Assembly: GCA_902793195.1 (NCBI GenBank)
Contig: CADBCS010000002.1
Span: 26,041-90,040, forward strand
DNA length: 64,000 bases
Direction of reading: 5' to 3'
From: an uncultured Coriobacteriaceae bacterium
Lineage (GTDB): Bacteria; Actinomycetota; Coriobacteriia; Coriobacteriales; Atopobiaceae
Shown: positions 34,907-42,166 of the stretch, piece by piece
How positions within the stretch are numbered: position 1 is the first letter of the stretch
How the letters are laid out: every line of letters begins with the position of its first letter
Notes under the pieces: generated by a model
Told to the model about the DNA's origin: nothing
Databases searched by the model: none
The model's input: the letters and a program-made list of their open reading frames with translations, nothing else
Made by a program: the position numbers and the translations under genes

Positions 34907-35093
34907 CATTCTTTGGCGCAACGCTCACATCACGTCGCATCGGTTTGCCAGCAAATCGCCTTCCTTGGGCAATCCAATGCGCAAATGCGCTATCATGTGC
35001 CGTTTGCATAGATTTTGGAATGCGTTCGGTATATGGTCCTCACAAATAAGGTATCATTTGTCGGTCTAGCTTTTTCGCCAAGAGAGAGTTGTG

Positions 35094-35390
35094 GTGTCAA
35101 TGGAAAACGAGGTCCCGCCCGTAAACCGCGTCGACCAAATCCGTGTGGAATTGACCAGCCTTGCGGGCGAGCGCATTAGAGTTCGAGCGAACATGGGACG
35201 TTCTCGCATCGTGGAGCGTGTGGGCACCCTTTCGCAGGTGCATCCCGCGTTGTTCGTGGTGGAGGTTGAGGAACGCCGGGGGCGTCGCGCGCGTCAGTCG
35301 TATCAGTATGTGGACGTGCTCACGGGGACCGTTGAGCTCTACGACATTGACACCGGGGAGCGCATACTCGATTTTTCCGTGGAAGAGTAG
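35094..35390 (+). CDS. Veg family protein
   Basis: About 98 residues. GTG at 35094 is taken as start because GAGAGAG lies 5 bases upstream; GTG 35091 and ATG 35100 are alternatives. The N-terminal pattern, with LAGERIRVRANMGRSRIVE, and the long beta region ending FVVEVEE match the Veg family, found next to ispE in Firmicutes and Coriobacteriia and implicated in biofilm and sporulation-related regulation in Bacillus. The stop is 9 bases before ispE, so the pair is an operon. Confidence 0.85.
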   Translation: MSMENEVPPVNRVDQIRVELTSLAGERIRVRANMGRSRIVERVGTLSQVHPALFVVEVEERRGRRARQSYQYVDVLTGTVELYDIDTGERILDFSVEE

Positions 35391-35399
35391 TCCCGCACC

Positions 35400-36278
35400 A
35401 TGAACGTGCTGGCACAGGCGGCACCCGCAAAGCTCAACTTGCATTTGGGCATCCACGCGACGCTCGACGAGCGTCGCTATCACAGGGCGGAGTCGCTCAT
35501 GGTCGCCCTCGATGTGTGCGACGAGGTGCGTCTGTGCGAGGATGCGAGTCTTGTTGAGCCGGCGGTGGTGTGCGATCCGCCGGTTGGCATTCCCGCCGAG
35601 CAGAACACGGCCTATCGCGCGGCAGTGGCGCTTGCCAAACGCTTTGGCAAGACGCCTGCGGCGCGCATCGACATCCGCAAGGTCGTTCCCGACCAGTCCG
35701 GCATGGGCGGTTCGTCATCGGACGCCGCGGCGGTGCTGCGGCTGCTGTGCAACGCGTGGTGCATCGATGTGGCCGACCCTCGCGTGGCGGACGCGGCTCG
35801 CTCCGTTGGTGCCGACGTGCCCTTCTTCCTGGACCCCGTTCCCACCCTGCTCGTTGGTGCCGGCGACGTTGTGGCACAAAAGTTCCCGCGCCTTTCGGAT
35901 CCGGTCCCCGTGGTGCTCGTGCGTCCCCTGGGGCCAGGTATCAGCACGAAGGTGGCCTATGCGGCCTTCGACGAGTGCCACGAGCAGCCAGCGGACCCAG
36001 ATCCGCTCTGCGAGCTGCTGCGTTCGGGCTGTGCGGGCCCGCAGGAGCTGGCCCAGCACCTGGCGAACAACCTCGATCCCATAGCCTGCCGTCTGCTGTC
36101 GGGGGTGGCCGAGGTTCGCGACTGGCTTCTGGCGCAGGACGACGTGCTTGGCGGGCAGGTAACCGGCTCGGGGAGCTGCGTGTTTGGCATCTGCGCCACC
36201 GACGACGCGGCGACGCGCGTTGCCGATGCGGCCCACATGCGCTTTGGCGGGTGGTCTCGTGCGGCCCATATCGTGTAG
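35400..36278 (+). CDS. ispE: 4-diphosphocytidyl-2-C-methyl-D-erythritol kinase
   Basis: 292 residues. GHMP kinase features: AKLNLHLGI near the start, the ATP loop PDQSGMGGSSSDAAA, and GSGSCVFGIC near the end. It phosphorylates CDP-methylerythritol in the non-mevalonate isoprenoid pathway. Start ATG 35400 lies directly after the veg stop, so translation may be coupled. Confidence 0.94.
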   Translation: MNVLAQAAPAKLNLHLGIHATLDERRYHRAESLMVALDVCDEVRLCEDASLVEPAVVCDPPVGIPAEQNTAYRAAVALAKRFGKTPAARIDIRKVVPDQSGMGGSSSDAAAVLRLLCNAWCIDVADPRVADAARSVGADVPFFLDPVPTLLVGAGDVVAQKFPRLSDPVPVVLVRPLGPGISTKVAYAAFDECHEQPADPDPLCELLRSGCAGPQELAQHLANNLDPIACRLLSGVAEVRDWLLAQDDVLGGQVTGSGSCVFGICATDDAATRVADAAHMRFGGWSRAAHIV

Positions 36279-36289
36279 GGTCGATGCGC

Positions 36290-36295
36290 TATACT
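36290..36295 (+). promoter_or_regulatory. -10 element TATACT for the transpeptidase gene
   Basis: TATACT 54 bases before the GTG start, 12 bases after the ispE stop. No clear -35 element. Confidence 0.4.
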
Positions 36296-36348
36296 CTCAA
36301 AACGTTCTTCCGTGTGCGAAAACAGAGCTTACAGGTAGAGGTGTCACA

Positions 36349-37827
36349 GTGAAGGATTCGTTGCCGAGCGAGGCACAGGCGTCAGAGCAATCCGTTGGGC
36401 AGACCGAGCAGGGATCTGCGGTCGATCGCGTGCGCTCCAAGCGGCGAGTGCGCAAGCGCAGGAAGATGCTTCGGCGTCTGGCTCCCTTTGCAGCCATTCT
36501 CGTGTTGCTCGCGGTGGTGTATGGGGCAGGCGTGTGGTTCTTCTCGGCGCATTGCTACCCCGGGATCGTGGTGGCCTCGGTCGATGCGTCGTTCTTGTCG
36601 AAGGAGGAGCTTGCCGAAAGAATTGACCAGGCGGCACGCGACTACAAGATCGAGGTGTCGGCGGGTGACTATTCCCTTGCGGCCACGTCCGAGCAGCTGG
36701 GCATTAGGGAGAATGGCGCCGAGTTGGCCGAGCGTGCCCTGCAGCGCATGCATCCCGCAAGCTGGCCCGTGGAGTTGCTCGCGTCGCGTGGCGACATCGA
36801 TCGCAAGTTGACGTATGACGCATCGAAGCTCGCTCCACTGGTGCGCAAGTCTGTGGAGACGCACAACAAGAGCGCGACGATGCCCGAGGATGCCACGCTC
36901 GAGCTCGACGAGGACCAGGGCGTCTTTGTGGTGCGCCCCGAAAAGGCGGGCACGGCGCTCGACAAGCTGCGCGTGTATGCGGCCGTGGACCGTGCGGTTG
37001 GCGACGGCGTGCAGGAGCTGCAGCTGGGTGAGGAGGTCCTCGTTAAGCCGCCCATTACGGCGGATGATCCCAAGACGCAGGAGGCGCTGCGCAAGGCAAA
37101 TGCCGCCTTGGACCTGCCCATCCCGCTTGCGTACGAGGGAAAGGTCGCGCGTACCCTCTCGCACGAGGACATGGTGGAGTGGATCGACGCAAAACACGAC
37201 CTTTCGCTTTCCGTGCGCAAGGGCAAGCTCGCCAAGTGGGCCGACATGTGGCTGGGCGATGCGGTGGACCACGAAGACGAGACAAACGCCTACGTGGTGG
37301 ATGGCGAAGCGCTGGAAAAGCCGCTCGTGGAGGCGCTCAACACGTCCAAGACGGAGCCGGTGGCGCTTGCGGTTAAGGCGGTGGAGCGCTATAGGTCCGA
37401 CGACGTTGCCGAGGGGACGTGGAACGCCGAGGAGGGCCGCTACGCCGAGGTGGACGTTGCCAACCAGGTGGCGCGGCTGTTCTCGAAGACGGGCAACGTG
37501 CTGTGGGAGTCCAAGGTCGTAACGGGCAACGTCTCGGAGGGCAACGACACACCGCCGGGATCGTTTATGGTGTACGACAAGAAGCAGAACTTCAAGCTGC
37601 TGGGAAACGACAACGATGGCGACGGCAACTACGACTACGAGGTGGACGTAAAGTATTGGATGCCATTTAACGTGGGCATTGGGTTCCACGACGCCGACTG
37701 GCGCAAGGCGTTTGGCGGCGACATCTACCTTGAGGACGGCAGCAGCGGTTGCGTCAACCTTCCCCCCGCGGCGGCCAAGGCGCTGTACCAAGTCATACAC
37801 GTGGGCGACAGGGTTTTTGTGCGCTGA
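36349..37827 (+). CDS. L,D-transpeptidase with peptidoglycan-binding domain
   Basis: 492 residues from GTG 36349, seven bases after AGAGG. A basic N-terminus is followed by one transmembrane anchor (FAAILVLLAVVYGAGVWFF), a YoaR/VanW-linked putative peptidoglycan-binding region, and a C-terminal YkuD catalytic domain with the histidine in GIGFHDADW and the cysteine in SSGCVNLPP (the SHGCVN-type motif, here SSGCVN). It forms 3-3 crosslinks or attaches proteins to peptidoglycan outside the cell. Length and domain order match the coriobacterial members of the family. Confidence 0.92.
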   Translation: MKDSLPSEAQASEQSVGQTEQGSAVDRVRSKRRVRKRRKMLRRLAPFAAILVLLAVVYGAGVWFFSAHCYPGIVVASVDASFLSKEELAERIDQAARDYKIEVSAGDYSLAATSEQLGIRENGAELAERALQRMHPASWPVELLASRGDIDRKLTYDASKLAPLVRKSVETHNKSATMPEDATLELDEDQGVFVVRPEKAGTALDKLRVYAAVDRAVGDGVQELQLGEEVLVKPPITADDPKTQEALRKANAALDLPIPLAYEGKVARTLSHEDMVEWIDAKHDLSLSVRKGKLAKWADMWLGDAVDHEDETNAYVVDGEALEKPLVEALNTSKTEPVALAVKAVERYRSDDVAEGTWNAEEGRYAEVDVANQVARLFSKTGNVLWESKVVTGNVSEGNDTPPGSFMVYDKKQNFKLLGNDNDGDGNYDYEVDVKYWMPFNVGIGFHDADWRKAFGGDIYLEDGSSGCVNLPPAAAKALYQVIHVGDRVFVR

Positions 37828-37841
37828 CGTGCTCGACTGTC

Positions 37842-37864
37842 CCGTCGGGGACGGTCCCCGACGG
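37842..37864. repeat. REP-like palindrome before the tRNA gene
   Basis: CCGTCGGGGAC and GTCCCCGACGG around one base; same core as the other REP-like elements. It sits 14 bases after the transpeptidase stop and may end that transcript. Confidence 0.65.
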
Positions 37865-37890
37865 TCTAGTGGCAGATGCGATTGGCGGGT

Positions 37891-37918
37891 TTGACAGACG
37901 GGACAAGTCTGCTACAAT
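37891..37918 (+). promoter_or_regulatory. Strong promoter of tRNA-Pro
   Basis: Consensus TTGACA (37891-37896), 16-base spacer, TACAAT (37913-37918), placing the transcript start about 7 bases before the mature tRNA. Confidence 0.85.
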
Positions 37919-37931
37919 GGCGTATGCGCTT

Positions 37932-38008
37932 CGGGACGTGGCGCAGTTTGGTAGCGCGCACGGTTCGGGACCGTGAGGCCGCTGGTTCGAATCCAGTCGT
38001 CCCGACCA
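37932..38008 (+). tRNA. tRNA-Pro(CGG)
   Basis: Full cloverleaf: acceptor stem 37932-37938 with 37998-38004, D stem GCGC/GCGC, anticodon stem CACGG/CCGTG with loop TTCGGGA (anticodon CGG), T arm with TTCGAAT, discriminator A and encoded CCA (38006-38008). It reads Pro CCG codons. It marks the left end of the accessory island. Confidence 0.95.
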
Positions 38009-38017
38009 GAACTTCCG

Positions 38018-38050
38018 CAGGCCAGAGGGTATTTCCTCTGGCCTGTTTTG
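38018..38050 (+). terminator. Intrinsic terminator of tRNA-Pro
   Basis: CAGGCCAGAGG (38018-38028) pairs with CCTCTGGCCTG (38035-38045), loop of six, followed by TTTTG. Confidence 0.9.
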
Positions 38051-38058
38051 CTTTGGGT

Positions 38059-38226
38059 GCCGCGCACGATTTCGTGACAAGTTCGGTCCCTGCCGCGCAC
38101 GATTTCGGACCCCGTTGGGGGCGGTGCGTACGATTTCTGGCACAAAAGGGACCCTGCCGTGTACGATCTGGGCCGATTATCGTGCGCGGCAGGGATTGCT
38201 TTTGTCACCAAATCGTGCACGGTGGC
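38059..38226. repeat. GCGCACGATTT repeat element, locus 1
   Basis: Four direct units beginning (C)GCGCACGATTT or a variant, with GTGACAA or GGCACAAAA and GGTCCCT/GGGACCCT, then an inverted unit. 38125-38166 and 38179-38220 fold into a hairpin of about 42 bases per arm. Related arrays lie at 46810-46970 and 49864-50095. Immediately after, the decamer GCCCAGGTGA is repeated in tandem (38259-38283), where locus 3 has a single copy. Confidence 0.7.
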
Positions 38227-38287
38227 TGCGACGCGGCCCTTGCGGCTGCGGGCCAGGTGAGCCCAGGTGAGCCCAGGTGAGCCGCGA

Positions 38288-38315
38288 CATCCCGCGCATG
38301 CGGCCGCGCGGGATG
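38288..38315. promoter_or_regulatory. Inverted repeat directly upstream of a TATACT -10 box
   Basis: CATCCCGCGC (38288-38297) and GCGCGGGATG (38306-38315) form a 10-bp palindrome in the -35 region of a -10 box TATACT at 38319-38324. It may be an operator for, or the end of a transcript before, the RNA at 38331. Confidence 0.45.
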
Positions 38316-38330
38316 GGGTATACTGGTACG

Positions 38331-38420
38331 TGCCAGCAAAGCCCGCGTCTGGTTAAGGTCGAGCGGGCGGCGCCGGTTTATATTGCTAAGGGGACCCGGT
38401 GGCAGCCGGGTTCTCCCTTA
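38331..38420 (+). ncRNA. Candidate antitoxin RNA convergent to a small hydrophobic ORF
   Basis: A transcript from the TATACT box at 38319-38324 would carry two hairpins (GCCCGC with GCGGGC near 38341-38367, then AAGGGGACCCGG 38388-38399 with CCGGGTTCTCCCTT 38406-38419) and end about 20 bases beyond the stop of the minus-strand ORF. Convergent transcripts overlapping at their 3' ends are the txpA/RatA layout. No homology can be claimed. Confidence 0.4.
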
Positions 38421-38438
38421 TCACCCAACGTCATCCAT

Positions 38439-38570
38439 TCATTCGCGCTTATGTTTCTTCCGCCGTTCCCCTGCCCGCCGGACAATCCCGGCGAGCAGCC
38501 GGATTACGGTCGGCGAGTCCGCGGCGAGCGCCGCGACCGCCAGTGCAACAAGAATTTCGTGTATATGCAT
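38439..38570 (-). CDS. 43-residue hydrophobic peptide, candidate type I toxin
   Basis: ATG at 38570 with AGGGGGG 4 bases upstream; a longer frame from 38630 lacks a site. The peptide begins MHIHEILVALAVAALAADSP, continues with a second hydrophobic stretch (TVIRLLAGIV) and ends in a strongly basic tail (RRAGERRKKHKRE). One membrane helix followed by a charged tail is the usual build of Fst/Ldr/TxpA-type toxins. A converging promoter and hairpins on the other strand support a type I toxin-antitoxin pair. Not recognised by family. Confidence 0.45.
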   Translation of the reverse strand: MHIHEILVALAVAALAADSPTVIRLLAGIVRRAGERRKKHKRE

Positions 38571-38786
38571 GTCGCCCCCCTTTCGAAGGGCGCCGCCCGC
38601 GCGCGGACTCTGCTGGCGCGTGCGGGCCATTTACCACCTCCCGCGGTTGTCCGCAGGCTGGGCTCGGCGGCGTAATAATCGGCTGACGCCGGTCGGCCAG
38701 CGCGCAAAAGACCTCCGCGCCGGTCGAATTGGACCCAGCGCACGTCGCATGTGGCAAAAGCCGCGGTAGTATGCAACACTGTTGCC

Positions 38787-39854
38787 ATGAACGAGACAAC
38801 AACAAACATGGAGCGGATGCGGCAGGTCGAACTCGACTCCCGCGCGGCGCGTGGCCTCGTGGAACGTCTCGGGCGCAGGCGCAAGACCGTGACGCTCGAG
38901 GAGTTCTCGGACTGCCTTGGCACCAATGACTGGGGAAGGCTCTGCGGCGCGCTGGCTCCCATGCTGGAGGAGGGCGCCCTGTCTCCCCTCAAGACGGCTA
39001 AGAGCAACGGGAGCACCGAGCACCCCCTGTTCGAGAAGTACCGCATTGTGGGCAAACCCGCGCCTACGCACGACCTCACCACGCTGCATCCCACACTCGT
39101 CACCACCACTTATCTTGAGCGGAACCCAACATCGTGTGACCGGTGGTGGAACGAGCTGGTGTCTCTCTCGACCTGGCTTCGCATGGGCTCGCCACAATAC
39201 GATGCGAGCCTGCGCGAGCGTTGCTGGGAGGTGTTCGGCAACGAGAAGGCACACGAGCTCCGGGGACTTGCCGCATGCGTGCGCAACACGAGTGGTCGCG
39301 AGCTGCGCGATCTTTTGGTGGTGCGCGAGGACGCGCCCGAGGACCTTCCCTTTGTTGCGGCGCCAGATGTCGCAGCTCCCGCATGCGTCGTGGTCGTGGA
39401 GAACCGTGACCCCTACCTTGCCATACGGAGCCAACTGCTTGCGGGACGTCGCACGCTCTTTGGCGAGCCTGTTGATGCCGTGGTGTGCGGGTACGGCAGC
39501 AAGGTTCGTCAGGTAAAGGGCGCGCCTCTCCGCTTTGCGCTCGAGTCGATGCGTGCCATCCAAAACGCGCGCGTCCTCTACTGGGGCGACATCGATCGAG
39601 AAGGACTGGTCATCCTGGCGGAGCTCTGCGACGAGGGCCTGGTAGAGCCGTTCACAGCCGCGTACGAGGTGATGACGCAAGCGCGGCGAAGCGATCCACG
39701 CCCGTCGCCGGACGGTCGCGGGTTGCCCATGCCATCGCTCGATGGCATCTTGGCGGGCAATCTGCGCAACCGGGTGGAGGCTATCGCGCGGGATGGACTA
39801 CTGCTCCCGCAGGAGTGCGTGTGCTTCCGCGAAATAGAGGAGGCGATGCGGTGA
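38787..39854 (+). CDS. jetD: Wadjet system nuclease subunit JetD
   Basis: 355 residues from ATG 38787; the ribosome site is weak and ATG 38808 is possible. The N-terminal 190 residues are the DUF3322-like winged part; the C-terminal DUF2220 Toprim-like domain shows VVVVENRDPY (catalytic glutamate) and YWGDIDREGL (DxD), the residues that coordinate metal for cleavage in JetD. In Wadjet, JetD cuts closed circular plasmids after loop extrusion by JetABC. The stop overlaps the jetA GTG start by GTGA. Confidence 0.93.
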   Translation: MNETTTNMERMRQVELDSRAARGLVERLGRRRKTVTLEEFSDCLGTNDWGRLCGALAPMLEEGALSPLKTAKSNGSTEHPLFEKYRIVGKPAPTHDLTTLHPTLVTTTYLERNPTSCDRWWNELVSLSTWLRMGSPQYDASLRERCWEVFGNEKAHELRGLAACVRNTSGRELRDLLVVREDAPEDLPFVAAPDVAAPACVVVVENRDPYLAIRSQLLAGRRTLFGEPVDAVVCGYGSKVRQVKGAPLRFALESMRAIQNARVLYWGDIDREGLVILAELCDEGLVEPFTAAYEVMTQARRSDPRPSPDGRGLPMPSLDGILAGNLRNRVEAIARDGLLLPQECVCFREIEEAMR

Positions 39855-41467
39855 GCATGCCGAAGACGACAGAAGACTGGGTCGAGTACGCCCTCTCCAT
39901 GGCAGATGATGCGGGCAGGGGAGGCCGCGACCTCACGCTCGTTGCGACCAGGCTTGAGGGGTTGTCGCTCGAGGCCGCCGTTGCGGACCGGCTGCGGGCG
40001 GTGGTCCAGCGACAGCGGACCTTCGGCGAGGATGACGTCTCGCGGGCGAGTCGAGCGCTCTTTGGCGAGCTTGCGCACTGGCTGCTCGAGTTTATGGTGG
40101 CCGCAAGCTACGTGCGGCAGGAGCGCGGACTGCTCGAGGAGGAGCTGTCCTTTGCTGTGGGCAGGTGGTTCTCGCGCCTTGGCATCGAGCTCTTGGAGGA
40201 CGAGCGTGCGGCGCTCACCAACTCGATTCTGGTAAAGTCCCTTCTTAACGACGCCAGGCCGTTTGTGGTGGCGCGAACGTCTGGCGAAGGGGTGGCGCTG
40301 GTGGAGGCGCCCCTGCTCGTGCGCGTGGAGCATGGTCGCTATCGCGTGACCGACGAGGCGGAGAACTACCTCTATCATCTGGATTCGACCATCGACTCCT
40401 TTGCCTCCGACTACACGTTGGTCGCCGCGCGCATGGGCAGGGAGCTGGACTCGCGTAGCTACGACAAGAGCAGCCACACGGTAATGGAGATGGTGGCCAC
40501 GGTTGGACACGTGCGCCTGCTCATGAGTGCGCTGGTGGACGAGACGGGCCGTCTGGGTCCCGACGAGCAGACCGAGCGCTACGAAGCCATCCGACGCAGC
40601 GTCGAGGAGATACGCCGAGGCGACGAGGTTGAGCGGCGCTACCAGGAAGAGGTGAGTCGCATTTGGGAGGGATGGTCTGCCGACGACGCAATGGATCGCA
40701 TGCGCCAGACAAAGGGTGACCGCCTGGCCCATCTCCGCTCGCTCGGCGAGGGGCTGCGGGTGCTCTCGGCGGCAAAGTCCTGGATGTACGACGAGTACGC
40801 AACGTTGTCCGAGCGCTGCGAGGAGGTGACGCGCCACTACTTGCGGTCGAGCATCGTGACCACGCTCTTCTCGCTTGACGACCTTATGGACGAGGTGGCG
40901 CATGCCAACCTGCGCGACGTGGACTGGCTCGATGCCCTGTTGCTGCCGGCTACCCGCACGCAGGCGGGCATCGGCTATTCCATGCCTCCCATGGTGACGC
41001 TCGACGACATGTACGTGCAGGCGCGCGACACCGAGGACCTGCCCGCGCTCGATTTGGACGCGTTGATGGAGGGTGACGAGGACGCAGAGAACCCCGACGA
41101 CACGCGTTTGGTGGTCCTTGCGCGAGAATTCGCAGCATGGCTTGCCCGTGGTGGTGGCAGCTTGGAGGAGTGGATTGCCGCGCGCGGCCCCGAGGATTTG
41201 TGCGCCGACATGGAGTCGTATGGTCTTGCGCGTCTGGTGTCCTCGTTCCTCGTGGGAAGCGACCGCGATGCCGCTAGGGGTCAGGGCCGTCTTACCAGCT
41301 TTGCCGACGCGTCGTGGCTCGAAGAGGTTCTTCCCCCAGCCCAAAAGGACCTTCGCGTCGTAGCCCGCAAGGCAGGCGGCGAGGTGGCCTACTTGGGAAG
41401 CAGGGACGGACTGGACGTTTGCGGAACACTCGAGGACCTGAGGTTTGAGGTGATGGCAGATGAATGA
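39851..41467 (+). CDS. jetA: Wadjet subunit JetA (kleisin-like)
   Basis: 538 residues from GTG 39851, seven bases after GAGGAGG and overlapping the jetD stop; ATG 39857 is two codons later. The protein is alpha-helical with acidic C-terminal half. By position between jetD and jetB and by overall pattern (winged N-terminus, helical middle, DUF5716-type) it is the kleisin-type JetA that bridges the JetC heads. This type of JetA is the one I associate with type III Wadjet. jetB begins inside its last codons (ATGAATGA). Confidence 0.87.
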   Translation: MSMPKTTEDWVEYALSMADDAGRGGRDLTLVATRLEGLSLEAAVADRLRAVVQRQRTFGEDDVSRASRALFGELAHWLLEFMVAASYVRQERGLLEEELSFAVGRWFSRLGIELLEDERAALTNSILVKSLLNDARPFVVARTSGEGVALVEAPLLVRVEHGRYRVTDEAENYLYHLDSTIDSFASDYTLVAARMGRELDSRSYDKSSHTVMEMVATVGHVRLLMSALVDETGRLGPDEQTERYEAIRRSVEEIRRGDEVERRYQEEVSRIWEGWSADDAMDRMRQTKGDRLAHLRSLGEGLRVLSAAKSWMYDEYATLSERCEEVTRHYLRSSIVTTLFSLDDLMDEVAHANLRDVDWLDALLLPATRTQAGIGYSMPPMVTLDDMYVQARDTEDLPALDLDALMEGDEDAENPDDTRLVVLAREFAAWLARGGGSLEEWIAARGPEDLCADMESYGLARLVSSFLVGSDRDAARGQGRLTSFADASWLEEVLPPAQKDLRVVARKAGGEVAYLGSRDGLDVCGTLEDLRFEVMADE

Positions 41468-42164
41468 GTCGCTGACAGAGACGGTGGGGCAGGTCCTGGC
41501 ACCGCTGCTCGCGCGTGGTGAGTTTGGCGTCGACAACCCAGCTTGGGACCTGCTGAAGGACGATGCGGTGTTCCTTGCAACCAACACCTTGCTCTCACAG
41601 CTTGGCGCGCGTCTTTCCATGACCAACGACCGCTGCTATCTGGTGCCCAGGGAGCTTTCGTCGCCGCTTTTGCGCGGAACGCCCCGGATGGCCGACGTCT
41701 TTCGCGACCAGGGAAGAGGTGAGCCCGGACGGGCCAACTTGCAGGCCATGCTTACCCTCTTGGTGCTGCGCAAGCTCCTGGACCCACGTTCGGAGGACGG
41801 GCTCTCGCAGGCGGGGCGCGGCGGAATCGTGCCGGTGGAGTCGATGGTCAACGAATGCGAGGATACGTTGGCGGCGCTTTCGCGCCAGGAGGGCCTCTCG
41901 GAGCACATGCGCTCGGCTCTGGACGAATGGGACCGCAGCTCGCGACCTGCGACGGGCCATTCCAACGTGTTTAGCCACGAGGGACTTGTCCGCTATGTGC
42001 TGCAGGCCCTTGCGAGGAAGGGCGTGGTGACGGTCGACAATGGCGACGCCGGTCGCATGGCGTACTTTGGTCCGACCGCACGGTTGGCCGCCCAGGCGCG
42101 CGAGGTGCTGGACTCCGAGAGGTACCAGGAGATCTCGTCGGCCCTGTCTGGCGAGGAGGAATAG
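41460..42164 (+). CDS. jetB: Wadjet subunit JetB (DUF4194, KITE-like)
   Basis: 234 residues, 8-base overlap with jetA. Patterns LTLLVLRKLLD in the middle and VLQALARKGVVTVDN near the C-terminus suggest two winged-helix units, as in DUF4194/JetB, the MukE-like partner of JetA and JetC. Length matches (about 200-240). jetC starts 2 bases after its stop with the ribosome site GAGGAGG inside jetB. Confidence 0.87.
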   Translation: MNESLTETVGQVLAPLLARGEFGVDNPAWDLLKDDAVFLATNTLLSQLGARLSMTNDRCYLVPRELSSPLLRGTPRMADVFRDQGRGEPGRANLQAMLTLLVLRKLLDPRSEDGLSQAGRGGIVPVESMVNECEDTLAALSRQEGLSEHMRSALDEWDRSSRPATGHSNVFSHEGLVRYVLQALARKGVVTVDNGDAGRMAYFGPTARLAAQAREVLDSERYQEISSALSGEEE

Positions 42165-42166
42165 CC

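Noticed and set aside
38277..38675. 132-codon plus-strand frame across the candidate toxin locus
   Set aside because: No ribosome site, Pro/Arg-rich sequence without hydrophobic core, and it crosses the hairpins of the putative RNA.
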